Positions 41,318 to 50,015 are shown, numbered from the stretch's first letter. The stretch is DNA of 64,000 nt from Roseovarius sp. S88 (GCF_037023735.1 NZ_CP146069.1:1-64000), one strand, 5' to 3'. Notes: generated by a model not told the origin, from the letters alone. Numbers and translations: made by a program.

Positions 41318-41361
41318 ACCGACGCGATACCGACGTTATACCGACGCAATACCGACGTGGG
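41318..41361. repeat. 11-bp tandem repeat, four units, upstream of arfB
   Basis: ACCGACGCGAT, ACCGACGTTAT, ACCGACGCAAT and ACCGACGTGGG follow each other without gaps. The period equals about one DNA turn. A second array of the same unit, on the opposite strand, is at 60463-60506 between serC and serA. Here it lies 27-70 bp upstream of the arfB start codon. Confidence 0.85.
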
Positions 41362-41373
41362 AAATTGACACCT

Positions 41374-41404
41374 AAAAGGGCCGCTCCAGACTACGGAGCG
41401 GCCC
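41374..41404 (-). terminator. Rho-independent terminator before arfB
   Basis: GGGCCGCTCC (41378-41387) and GGAGCGGCCC (41395-41404) form a perfect 10-bp GC-rich stem with a 7-nt loop. Read on the minus strand it is followed directly by TTTT (41374-41377). It would end transcripts started near 41555, before they reach arfB. Confidence 0.8.
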
Positions 41405-41591
41405 CTAAAGTTTTCGGAGGCGGGCCGGTTAGGCCGAGCCAATCAGTGGGTCAACACGCCCAAGGTCTGCCCTAGACGCGGTCCTCCCTGACTGTTCCGA
41501 CACCTCTCTCCAATCCCTTTATAGACACTGGATCACCTCCTTTCGATTGTTGAACTCACTCATAGCCTGCCACAGATTTTGTGCTTGTCAA
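41405..41591 (-). ncRNA. Putative transcribed leader or small RNA upstream of arfB
   Basis: On the minus strand, TTGACA (41586-41591) is a consensus -35; the -10 is poor (best options near 41561-41568). Then come AAAGGAGGTGATCC (41530-41543), an 18-codon ORF (41472-41528), GC-rich inverted repeats including GGCC-TAACC-GGCC, and a CCTCC at about 41415-41419 that could pair with the Shine-Dalgarno, before the terminator at 41374-41404. This fills the 345-bp stretch between mepA and arfB, which otherwise holds only the tandem repeat. It could be an attenuator for arfB, a mini-mRNA or an sRNA. I recognise no Rfam family. Confidence 0.45.
41472..41528 (-). CDS. 18-codon ORF with an exceptionally strong Shine-Dalgarno
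   Basis: GTG 41528 is 7 nt from AGGAGG in AAAGGAGGTGATCC, a sequence complementary to the last 14 nt of 16S rRNA (16 nt counting TGGATCACCTCCTTTC on the plus strand). The reading frame gives MSIKGLERGVGTVREDRV and a TAG stop. The peptide is basic/acidic mixed and unlike any I know. The extreme SD argues for translation or deliberate ribosome capture. Confidence 0.4.
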   Translation of the reverse strand: MSIKGLERGVGTVREDRV

Positions 41592-41636
41592 AACAAAATG
41601 CAGCGGTTGCCTATATTTTATCCACAGGATGTGGCG

Positions 41637-42565
41637 TCACTGAGATTGCAACACTGCCACGCATTGGCGCGGTAAGTCTTGCATACGCAGCTCTCTGCGT
41701 GGCTTGGGCGGCGGTGCATTTGGGTCAGGTGGCGGCGGGTTCAGGATGTTTTTCACCCACTGTTCGGCATCAGCGCACCCGTCCCCAGCAGGCGGTGCCG
41801 CCTGATCCACACATCCCGAAGCTCCTTTGGGGCATTTCAGCCGCACATGGAAATGATAGTGATGCCCATACCAAGGCCGTATCTTCCGAAGCCACGCCCG
41901 ATCCCCTTTCTCTTCCTTGCACATCCGTACCTTAGCGCCTGGAAACACAAATATCCGCGCCACACGCGGGTCCTTGGCCGCGGCTTTCATGATCTCGTGG
42001 TGTTGGCGCGTGTAATTGTCATTGGTATAGGCACCGTTGGCGCGCCGAAGGGAAATGGACGATATGCTTTCGCGTTCAGCCCGGTTCAAATTTAATCGCT
42101 TCGGAGGCAGCATCCAGACGTCAATATCCAAGCCAAGTTGATGGCTCCTGTGACCGGTCAACATCGGACCACCGCGCGGCTGACTGATGTCACCAACATA
42201 AAGCCCTTTCCAGCCGGGCTGTGTTGCCGCAAAACGTGATAGTTTTTGCACAAAATCAACCGCTTCCGGATGTCCCCAATTGCGGTTGCGGCTGAGCCGC
42301 ATCGCCTGCCATGTCGGGCCGGTCTCGGCCAGTTGGACCCCCCTGCCAAACATCCTTTGGCATATCCTCCAAAGGGAGCTGTACTTTGCTGAGATGCATT
42401 CGGCTTGGCGCTAAAGAGCTGCCGCGCCTCAACACCCTGCATGGAGACCGGGATGCTTTGCGTCGAGAGAACGGGTTCAAAGAGTTCTGACTTTTCCTGG
42501 GTTGATGCGCTGCAAGCCGCCAACAGAATGGCCAGGGACGTCCCTTTCAGGAAATGTCGCATCAT
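41637..42565 (-). pseudogene. mepA: Penicillin-insensitive murein endopeptidase MepA, frameshifted
   Basis: The N-terminal part reads from ATG 42565 (lipoprotein-like signal FLKGTSLAILLAAC, then QLFSAKPNASQQSTAPFGGYAKGCLAGG), while the catalytic part is in another frame (VQLAETGPTWQAMRLSRNRNWGHPEAVDF onward). The switch falls at a run of six G (plus-strand C at 42338-42343); seven would restore one 309-residue protein. The metal-site motifs are intact: GHRSHQLGLDIDVW and HHYHFHVRL. MepA cleaves D-Ala-mesoDAP cross-links in periplasmic peptidoglycan. The indel could be real, phase-variable or a sequencing error. The start overlaps the upstream MFS stop (ATGA). Confidence 0.85.
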
Positions 42566-43896
42566 GCATCTTCCTTTTCCGTGTGCACCCAGCGTAGCAG
42601 CAGCAAACCCGCCAGGAAAAGAACAATCAAAGGCGTTACCCCGATTTGCTGACTTCCGCTCAGCCCGGTGGCGATCCCAACAGCAAGCGGCGCAAGAAAG
42701 CTGGTGGCCTTGCCTGCGAGTGCATAGAGACCAAAGGCTTCGGTCATTCGATCCGGCCTGGCCTGTCGCACCATCATGGTGCGGCTGGCCGACTGAATGA
42801 CACCTCCCGCCGCGCCGATTACTGCGCCCACGACATAGAATGCCAGATCAGGAAGTCTCGATGAAGGATCCACCGCGATGCCAAAAACGCTGTCGCGGGA
42901 CACAAACACGATCGAGATCGCAACGGCACATAGCACAAGGATGCAAATCCGGATGACCGGTTTGGGACCAATGAAATCGTCAGCGAACCCGCCCAGCCAT
43001 GCAAACAATGCGCCGGACACAATCGCAAGAATACCAAACACGCCGGTGTCAACGACACTCCAGCCCAACACACCTGCGGCATAAATTCCTCCGAAGAAAT
43101 ACATGCCATTCAAAGCGTCGCGGTACAGCATTGAAGACGCCAGAAATGCAAATAATGACGGCGTCTGGGGCAATCTGCGGATTGTGTTTCCCAAACCACG
43201 CATCGCAGCTTTGAACGCCCCTCGTTCCGGCGCAGATATCTTTGGGTCTTTTACCCAAAGGAAGAACGGGATCATAAAGAGCGCATACCAGATCGCCGTG
43301 AGCGGCCCAACGAAACGCGTTCCTTCGCGCACCTCAGGGTCAAGCCCCAAAGCGGGCGCGCGGCCTAGCATGGTTTGTCCGGTTTCGGCGTTTTCTGCAA
43401 AGAAGGCGAGCATGATCAAAAGGGCAACCAACCCGCCCAGATATCCGAAAGCCCAGCCCTTTCCGGAAATCCGGCCGATTTCCTGTCGTGTCCCAAGATC
43501 GGGCAGCATGGAGTTCGTAAAAATCGTGGCAAATTCCATGCCGATCAGGCCCAGAGCAAAACACAGCAAAACGAGCCAAAGTGAAAGTTCCTCAGGGTTG
43601 GCAAACCATATGCCTGCCGCACCGAGAATGTAGAACACAGAGAAAAACCAGATCCATTTCAACCGGTTGCCATATGTGTCCGCGATTGCCCCTAGAATGG
43701 GAGCGACAAGCGCAATCGTCAGCCCTGCAGCCCCGACCGTAAAGCCCCAAACTGACTGCGCCTGCGCGCCGTCCTCAACCAGTTCTTTTACAAACGGGGC
43801 AAAGATGAACGTGATCAGTAGCGTGTTGTAGGGCTGGCTGGCCCAATCGAAAAAGAACCAACCCCAAATGCGCTTGCGTGCCGAAACCTGAGCCAT
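42562..43896 (-). CDS. MFS transporter, UMF1/Atg22-like family
   Basis: 444 residues, twelve hydrophobic helices. The N-terminus KRIWGWFFFDWASQPYNTLLITFIFAPFV is the signature of the UMF1 (Atg22-like) branch of MFS, often annotated as vacuole effluxer Atg22-like. Other blocks: PILGAIADTYGNRLKWIWFFSVFYILGAAGIW, TNSMLPDLGTRQEIGRISGKGWAFGYLGGL. The bacterial function is not established. It sits upstream of mepA with ATGA overlap, so it may act in cell wall turnover or recycling, but that is guesswork. Confidence 0.85.
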   Translation of the reverse strand: MAQVSARKRIWGWFFFDWASQPYNTLLITFIFAPFVKELVEDGAQAQSVWGFTVGAAGLTIALVAPILGAIADTYGNRLKWIWFFSVFYILGAAGIWFANPEELSLWLVLLCFALGLIGMEFATIFTNSMLPDLGTRQEIGRISGKGWAFGYLGGLVALLIMLAFFAENAETGQTMLGRAPALGLDPEVREGTRFVGPLTAIWYALFMIPFFLWVKDPKISAPERGAFKAAMRGLGNTIRRLPQTPSLFAFLASSMLYRDALNGMYFFGGIYAAGVLGWSVVDTGVFGILAIVSGALFAWLGGFADDFIGPKPVIRICILVLCAVAISIVFVSRDSVFGIAVDPSSRLPDLAFYVVGAVIGAAGGVIQSASRTMMVRQARPDRMTEAFGLYALAGKATSFLAPLAVGIATGLSGSQQIGVTPLIVLFLAGLLLLRWVHTEKEDA

Positions 43897-43929
43897 ACTG
43901 CCCCCTTGTGCAGAGCGATATGACTAGCT

Positions 43930-44484
43930 TCAGCTTGGAGTGGCAAGGTCTTCTTGCATGGGTGGCCATGGACGCACCTGATCCGCTGCAATCCAGGCTG
44001 CTACCCATTCAGGAGCCAGCGGCGGCTGAAGATCAACCCCCATTGCTTCCGCGACGTTCACGGGCGCGACGATACCGGCATCGCTTGTTACCGCAGCACG
44101 GTAGACAATGTGGTTTGCGCATTCACCGTTCTTCTTCCACATCGACTGTTCGATATACATGAAACGCGCATCCCAAAAGACAGCACGAGAGCGCATTTCA
44201 ACCACCTCGAACATCCTTATGCGCTGCCGGTAGCGCACGCTTGCACCAGCCATGGTCAAACCCCAGTTTTCTTTCCGCATTACCTTTACGAGCCCAGATC
44301 GGATTGCGAATGGGATGCGCCCTAAATCATAGAGCGTCAGTGTCCGCCCGTTATTGAGTTCCATCCAGATGTCTATGTCCCAGGGAAGGCAGATATGATG
44401 CGAGATATGCACCTCTCCGAGTTTGAGCGGAGTAGCATTGCGCACCTTGAATATTTGCCACACCATTCTGAAGACAGGATACAT
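43930..44484 (-). CDS. Acyl-CoA thioesterase family (hotdog-fold) protein
   Basis: 184 residues. MYPVFRMVWQIFKVRNATPLKLGEVHISHHICLPWDIDIWMELNNGRTLTLYDLGRIPFAIRSGLVKVM is the pattern of 4-hydroxybenzoyl-CoA-thioesterase-like hotdog proteins with the ELNNGR helix start. ASVRYRQRIRMFEVVEMRSRAVFWDARFMYIEQSMWKKNGECANHIVYRAAV forms the remaining sheet. The physiological thioester is unknown. Probably monocistronic, 33 bp downstream of nothing on the same strand except the MFS gene that follows it. Confidence 0.8.
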   Translation of the reverse strand: MYPVFRMVWQIFKVRNATPLKLGEVHISHHICLPWDIDIWMELNNGRTLTLYDLGRIPFAIRSGLVKVMRKENWGLTMAGASVRYRQRIRMFEVVEMRSRAVFWDARFMYIEQSMWKKNGECANHIVYRAAVTSDAGIVAPVNVAEAMGVDLQPPLAPEWVAAWIAADQVRPWPPMQEDLATPS

Positions 44485-44516
44485 GGGGGTAATCCTTTGC
44501 AGTTAGCCCCTCTGAA

Positions 44517-44543
44517 GTTGACGTAGAATACATCCACGTCAAC
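44517..44543. promoter_or_regulatory. Perfect 8-bp inverted repeat between thioesterase and yggT
   Basis: GTTGACGT (44517-44524) and ACGTCAAC (44536-44543) are separated by 11 bp. The repeat is 33 bp upstream of the divergent thioesterase start and about 76 bp upstream of yggT. The arrangement suits a dimeric regulator; the identity is unknown. Confidence 0.35.
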
Positions 44544-44619
44544 CCACGACCTCGCGTAAACCTTGCGGTTTTTCGCGACCCTGATTACCTAGGATCAACA
44601 CTGGAAGGGAACCAAACAG

Positions 44620-44928
44620 ATGCAGGCAATCGCGGGGCCTATCGGCCTGATCCTTGATGTCGCGTTTTTCATTATGATCATCCATATCATCATGAGCTGG
44701 CTGATCAGTTTTCAGGTTCTCAACCTGCACCAACAGTTCGTGGCGCAAATCTGGTACGGGCTAAATCGGCTGTTAGAGCCGATTTACACGCCAATTCGCC
44801 GTTTTCTGCCCAACACCCATCCGCTGGACCTCGCTCCTCTGGTGGCATTTATCATTTTGCTATCTCTGCGGGATTTCATTCTTCCAGAGCTTCTGTGCGG
44901 CGGGAACCGATTGACATATTGTGGCTGA
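44620..44928 (+). CDS. YggT family membrane protein
   Basis: 102 residues with two hydrophobic helices (residues about 7-30 and 68-87) joined by NLHQQFVAQIWYGLNRLLEPIYTPIRRFLP, the conserved YggT (YlmG-like) loop. These small inner-membrane proteins are linked to cell division and osmotic tolerance in other bacteria, without a defined activity. GGAAGGGA precedes the ATG. Ends 74 bp before recQ. Confidence 0.88.
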   Translation: MQAIAGPIGLILDVAFFIMIIHIIMSWLISFQVLNLHQQFVAQIWYGLNRLLEPIYTPIRRFLPNTHPLDLAPLVAFIILLSLRDFILPELLCGGNRLTYCG

Positions 44929-44939
44929 TCTCAGGTTGA

Positions 44940-44954
44940 TTAACCGGACATTAA
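44940..44954. promoter_or_regulatory. CtrA-type box upstream of recQ
   Basis: TTAACCGGACATTAA is a perfect TTAA-N7-TTAA core, 49-63 bp upstream of the recQ start, in a good position for direct activation or repression of recQ. Confidence 0.45.
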
Positions 44955-45002
44955 TGTGAAAAGGTCTCCTGTAAGAGCAGAACAAAAACTTACAGGCCTC
45001 AA

Positions 45003-47041
45003 ATGCAGTGCGCTGCCACGCTGTTGCAAGATATCTTTGGATTCGACGCGTTTCGCCCTGGACAGGGTGAAATTGTAGAGACAGTTGCCGCTGGCAATAA
45101 CACCCTTGCGATCATGCCAACCGGTGGCGGGAAATCTCTTTGCTACCAGCTGCCCGCCTTGATGCGCGATGGTGTTACGGTAGTGATCTCACCGCTCATC
45201 GCCTTGATGCGCGATCAGGTGCGTGCGCTTCGTGCCGTGGGTGTGAATGCCGGGGCGCTGACCTCTGGTAATACCGAGGAAGAAACGCAGGCCGTATGGG
45301 ACGCGCTCGAGAGCGGGCAGCTAAAATTGCTTTACATTGCACCAGAGCGCCTTGCCGCGGGATCATCCCTGGGAATGCTGCGCCGGATTGGTGTGTCGTT
45401 GATCGCAGTGGACGAAGCCCATTGTGTGAGCCAATGGGGCCATGACTTTCGGCCCGACTACCTACGCATAGGCGATTTGCGCCGAGCGTTGGATGTGCCC
45501 ATGGCGGCGTTCACAGCCACAGCAGATGCCGAAACCCGTGACGAAATCATCGAAAAACTCTTTGATGGCGAGCCACCCGAGATCTTTCTGAAGGGATTTG
45601 ACCGACCGAATATCCGGCTTGCATTTGCAGCAAAGTCCTCTCCACGCCAGCAGATCCTGGAATTTGCCGCAGCACGAGAAGGGCAAAGTGGCATTGTTTA
45701 TTGCGGCACGAGAGCCAAGACCGAAACATTGGCGCAAGCTCTGCGCGACGCAGGGCATAGCGCCTGTGCTTATCACGGCGGGATGGAGGCCGAATTGCGC
45801 CGCGAGGTTGAAGCCCGGTTTGCGCAAGAAGACGGGTTGATTGTCGTCGCCACGGTGGCCTTTGGTATGGGCGTGGACAAGCCCGACATCCGCTGGGTGG
45901 CGCATGCTGATCTTCCGAAGTCCATCGAAGCCTACTATCAGGAAATCGGCCGCGCCGGACGGGATGGCGCGCCAGCTGATACGCTGACCTTGTTTGGGGG
46001 CGACGATATCAGGTTGCGCCGCAGCCAAATTGATGAAGGCCTCGCAGCACCAGAAAGACGCAGCGCCGATCACGCGCGGCTCAATGCGCTTTTGGGATTG
46101 GCCGAAGCCCAGACATGTCGGCGACAAGCATTGCTGAGCTACTTTGGAGAAACCGCTGAACCATGTGGAAACTGTGACACATGCCAGACACCGCCCGAGG
46201 TTTTTGATGGGACCCAGGAAGTCCGCAAAGCTCTATCCGCTATTCTCAGAACGGACGAGTATTTCGGTGCGGGTCACCTGATCGATATCCTGTGCGGCAC
46301 GCTGACCGACAAGGTGCGTGTTCGTCGACATGATCAGCTTCCGACTTTTGGCGTCGGAAAAGACACTGACAAGCGCACTTGGCAGGGGGTTTTCCGGCAG
46401 ATGATGGGCCATGATCTGGTCCGTCCGGACCCGTCGCGCCACGGTGCGCTACGCATGACCGACAAAGCCGTACCCATCCTGAAGGGCAAAGCAAACATCA
46501 CACTACGGCGCGACACACTTGTTACCAAATCGCGCCGCCCGGCAGCCAAAGCGATGGTCTCAGAAGAAGACGCCCCGCTTTTGTCAGCACTCAAGGCTAA
46601 GCGCCGGGCCTTTGCCGAAGCCGCCAAGGTTCCCGCCTATATTGTCTTCACCGACCGCACTCTGATCGAAATGGCAGAAACCCGGCCTGCAACGCTGGAC
46701 GGCATGGCAAAGGTCAGTGGCGTCGGAGCAAAAAGCTGGAACAGTACGGTGCCGCGTTTTTGGAGGTGATCAATGGTGAGGCCGAAGACATGCACCCACG
46801 ACGCCGTAAAATGGCGGGGCGGGAAACTGGTATTTTGTATGACCGCCTGCTCGAAGTTCAGGCCGATTTATCGCGCGGCGAAGACGGTATGGAAAAACCC
46901 CTAAGCTGTTCGGCATCTCTTTTGGCACGGGTTGTTTCAACTCGACCCAGAACACTTACCGATCTGGAACGTCTACTGGGGGACAAACGAACACAAAGAT
47001 TTGGCCCTGCGTTTCTGGACGTTCTGCAGATGGCGGACTAA
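45003..47041 (+). pseudogene. recQ: ATP-dependent DNA helicase RecQ, frameshifted near the 3' end
   Basis: The long frame (to 46769) holds the helicase core: MPTGGGKSLCYQLP (Walker A), VDEAHCVSQWGHDFRPDY (DEAH box and aromatic loop), FTATAD, HGGMEA, ATVAFGMGVDKPDIRWVAH, EIGRAGRDG, the Zn cluster (CRRQ..CGNCDTC) and the winged helix. The HRDC domain starts in it, then shifts frame after VSGVGAK at a run of five A (46730-46734). The remainder (YGAAFLEVINGEAEDMHPRRRK-like, GEDGMEKPLSCSASLLARVV) continues in the next frame to 47041. One extra A would give a 679-residue RecQ. As read, the protein loses the end of HRDC but keeps all catalytic parts. Confidence 0.88.
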
Positions 47042-47073
47042 GTCAGAGGCAAGAGCTATTATTGGGGGTGCAC

Positions 47074-47838
47074 ATGCTGATCGTTGTTTCACCGGCGAAA
47101 AAACTGGACATGGATCGAGTCGAGGGTGCGCCCCGAACAGAACCTGACTTCATGGGTGATACAGAAACGCTTGTTCAGACCGCGCGCAAACTCAAATCCG
47201 GTGATCTGAAAAAACTAATGGGGATAAGCGACACCCTTGCGGCTTTGAATGCCGAGCGGTTCCGCGATTTCGGCAAGATGAGCCGGAAACAGGCGGCCTA
47301 TGCCTTTGCCGGAGACACCTATCAGGGGCTTGAGGCGGCAAGTCTTGATCAAGACGAGATAGCCTGGGCCCAAGATCATCTGCGCATTCTCTCAGGTCTT
47401 TATGGTCTATTGCGTCCACTTGATGAAATTGAACCTTACCGGCTCGAAATGGGCAGTCGCCTCAAGACAAAACGAGGCAAATCGCTTTACGAATTTTGGG
47501 GGGATACACTCTCAAGAGCGCTGAACATACAGGCCGATGCCGTAGGAACAGATTTCTTGGTGAATTGCGCCAGTCAGGAGTATTTTGGGGCTGTCGATCA
47601 GAACGCGCTAAAGCTCAAGGTGATCACACCGGTCTTTATGGAAGTGAAAGACGGCGCGCCCAAAGTCATCAGCTTTTTTGCCAAACGAGCGCGGGGTGCG
47701 ATGGCGCGGTTCATCATTCAGAACCGGCTGACAGAGCCCGATGCATTGAAGGACTTCGACACTGGCGGTTACGCATTTGATCCCAGCGCATCAACGGAAG
47801 GTCGGCCAGTATTCCTACGAGACTACGCCACCGATTGA
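47074..47838 (+). CDS. yaaA: Peroxide stress protein YaaA (DUF328)
   Basis: 254 residues. MLIVVSPAKKLDM at the N-terminus and the blocks AFAGDTYQGLEA, LRILSGLYGLLRPLDEIEPYRLEMGSRL, LVNCASQEYFGAVD and FFAKRARGAMARFII are those of YaaA, which in E. coli limits free iron and DNA damage during hydrogen peroxide stress. I start at ATG 47074, the point where family sequence begins, rather than 12 bp upstream. It follows recQ by 32 bp, so the two may be co-transcribed as a DNA damage pair, and overlaps the convergent kinase gene by 16 bp. Confidence 0.92.
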   Translation: MLIVVSPAKKLDMDRVEGAPRTEPDFMGDTETLVQTARKLKSGDLKKLMGISDTLAALNAERFRDFGKMSRKQAAYAFAGDTYQGLEAASLDQDEIAWAQDHLRILSGLYGLLRPLDEIEPYRLEMGSRLKTKRGKSLYEFWGDTLSRALNIQADAVGTDFLVNCASQEYFGAVDQNALKLKVITPVFMEVKDGAPKVISFFAKRARGAMARFIIQNRLTEPDALKDFDTGGYAFDPSASTEGRPVFLRDYATD

Positions 47839-50015
47839 ACAAGCTCTGGTTTACGTGCTTCATCAGGACACGCTTCGAGCACATGGTCGATCAGATCCAG
47901 TTTGTTCAGAGGTTTCGTCAGATAATGATCCAAGCCTGCCTCTAGAATATCGTCTGAATCCCCATCCATCGCATGCGCTGTCATAGCCACGATGGGCACA
48001 TGCCGTCCGGTTTCCATTTCGATATCACGAATGCGCTGCGTGGCCTCTTTGCCGTCCATTTCGGGCATTGAGATGTCCATGAACACGAGATCCGGTGCAA
48101 AGCTCTGATAGAGATCCACCGCCTCTACTCCATTCTCCGCCAGCTGGACATCAAGATCGAGGTCTTTCAGCATCTTGGTAAAAACCAGCCTGTTGGTTTT
48201 GTTGTCTTCCGCCGCAAGAACACGCATTTGCCGCGGCTCGGTTTCGTCAGAAGATTCTACGACGGTATCTACCTCCGGCATGTCAGGTGAACGTGCGGGC
48301 AGTGCTGCCAACGCTGAGAAGAGTTCGGCTCTTGGAACGGGTTTTTGCAGTATCGCGTGCAGGTGTTCTCGACCAGGGTCTTGTTCCGCACTTCGGGTAT
48401 TCGACGTTTGAAGGATGACAGGCACCTCATGGCCTAAACTGTGCAGCGCCTCGGCAAGCTCAATGCCGTCCATGTGCAGCATGACATGGTCTGTCAAAAC
48501 CAGATCGACATCAGAGCTCATATTCTCAACAGCAATCTCCGCACTTTCGCAGCAAATGGTTTCCACACCAAGCGTCCCAAATTGACGCTCCAGTATTGAC
48601 CTGGTTAATGCATGGCTCTCGACAATGAAAACCTTGCGAATGTGTTCTGACACCCCGACGACTTCGGTGTTGGACGTGTCAGCACGCGGCAATTTGAGTG
48701 AGAACCCGAAGGTGGATCCTTCGCCCTCAATTGACTCGACCCAGATATTGCCCCCCATCAGCGAAATCAGTTTTTGCGAAATCGCCAGGCCAAGTCCGGT
48801 TCCTTCGAACTTGCGATTGGTTTCACCCTCAACCTGATTAAATTCACCAAAAATATGGCCGATTTTTGAGTGGGGAATGCCAATGCCCGTATCCTGAATT
48901 GTGACATTGATCTGCGTCTTGTCAGAGCCTTTTCCAGGTATGCCTACGACACGGACAAGGACATGGCCCGACTCTGTGAACTTCACGGCATTGCCAAGAA
49001 GGTTCGTCATAACCTGACGAATGCGACCGGGGTCTCCCATAAAGCCCGTTGGCAGGAACAAGTCATAGTCCACCAAAAGGTCGATCCCCTTGTCGCGCGC
49101 GTTGGCCTGCAACAGCATGACAAGCTCATGGATACAGCGTTCCAGATCAAACGCTTCTTCCCTCAGAATCAATTTTTCCGCCTCAATCTTGGAGTAGTCC
49201 AAGACATCATTGATGATCACGAGCAACGCTTCGGCTGAGTTCTTTATGGTGTTGGCATACAGCATTTGCTCGTCATCAAGCGTGGTATCTGAGAGCAGCT
49301 CGGCCATACCAACAACACCATTCATCGGTGTGCGGATTTCATGGCTCATATTCGCGAGGAAGGAAGATTTGGCACGGTTGGCCGCTTCGGCCTTGTGCCG
49401 AGCGTCTTTGAGCTGTTGCTCATACTTGATTGTGTCGGTGATATTGAGCGCTAGGCTGACCACATCCCCACCGGCGCCACGCTGGTCGATAAGCTTGATA
49501 TACTGTCCGCTCCAGAGTTGAATGATCGCCGGTTCAGGTGACGCAGTTTGCCACCGGTCGAGCATTCTTTCGCGCCATTCAATTGGCCTGGCATCGCCAA
49601 TATCGACGATGCCTTCTTCTGTCACAAATTGCAGAATTTCGATGTAACTGATGCCCGGTTTCACTTCTTCAAGACCATCGAACACAGCAAGCCAGGCCTG
49701 ATTGGCGGCGATCATCCGGCTTTCACCGTCAAAGAAGGCAAACCCGTCCTGAATAGTCTGAATGGAATGCCACAACCGACGTTCTGCGATTTCGACCTTT
49801 TGGTGGGCGAGCGTCAGATCAGATCTCACACGTGCATTTTCGTCGCGCACGTTCTGTACTTCGGCGCGCGTTTCAACGATTTCGTCGCTCAGTGCCTTGG
49901 CATGTTTACCCAGCTTGCGATTGGCCGCCTGAAGCTCAGCTTGCTTTTGCTCTAGCAAACGCTCTGCGGCCAGCCGAGCGCGACGTTCCTCAGCAAGTTT
50001 ATTGGCCAGGCTCAT
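47823..50015 (-). CDS. Hybrid sensor histidine kinase with two receiver domains
   Basis: 730 residues, no membrane helix. Order: N-terminal coiled coil (about 1-75), a PAS-like domain (IQTIQDGFAFFDGESRMIAANQAWLAVFDGLEEV), HisKA with His225 in ANMSHEIRTPMNGV, HATPase (NLLGNAVKFTESG, DTGIGIP, GTGLGLAISQKLISLMGG), then two receiver domains with phosphoacceptor Asp509 (VLTDHVM) and Asp647 (VFMDISMPEMDG). The cytoplasmic PAS suggests an internal signal. The output partner (an Hpt protein) is not in the window. ATG 50015 is preceded by GGAGA; the longer frame adds 13 residues. Confidence 0.88.
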   Translation of the reverse strand: MSLANKLAEERRARLAAERLLEQKQAELQAANRKLGKHAKALSDEIVETRAEVQNVRDENARVRSDLTLAHQKVEIAERRLWHSIQTIQDGFAFFDGESRMIAANQAWLAVFDGLEEVKPGISYIEILQFVTEEGIVDIGDARPIEWRERMLDRWQTASPEPAIIQLWSGQYIKLIDQRGAGGDVVSLALNITDTIKYEQQLKDARHKAEAANRAKSSFLANMSHEIRTPMNGVVGMAELLSDTTLDDEQMLYANTIKNSAEALLVIINDVLDYSKIEAEKLILREEAFDLERCIHELVMLLQANARDKGIDLLVDYDLFLPTGFMGDPGRIRQVMTNLLGNAVKFTESGHVLVRVVGIPGKGSDKTQINVTIQDTGIGIPHSKIGHIFGEFNQVEGETNRKFEGTGLGLAISQKLISLMGGNIWVESIEGEGSTFGFSLKLPRADTSNTEVVGVSEHIRKVFIVESHALTRSILERQFGTLGVETICCESAEIAVENMSSDVDLVLTDHVMLHMDGIELAEALHSLGHEVPVILQTSNTRSAEQDPGREHLHAILQKPVPRAELFSALAALPARSPDMPEVDTVVESSDETEPRQMRVLAAEDNKTNRLVFTKMLKDLDLDVQLAENGVEAVDLYQSFAPDLVFMDISMPEMDGKEATQRIRDIEMETGRHVPIVAMTAHAMDGDSDDILEAGLDHYLTKPLNKLDLIDHVLEACPDEARKPELVQSVA

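Noticed and set aside
41318..41361. CRISPR-like repeats
   Set aside because: Units are 11 bp, adjacent, with no spacers and no cas genes nearby.
41529..41544. TGGATCACCTCCTTTC, identical to the 3' end of 16S rRNA
   Set aside because: No 16S sequence precedes it and no tRNA or 23S follows. On the other strand it is an ideally placed Shine-Dalgarno, so it is not an rRNA fragment.
46760..47041. Separate 93-residue protein after recQ
   Set aside because: Its sequence is the C-terminal end of RecQ in a shifted frame; a single base in the A-run joins it to the main ORF.
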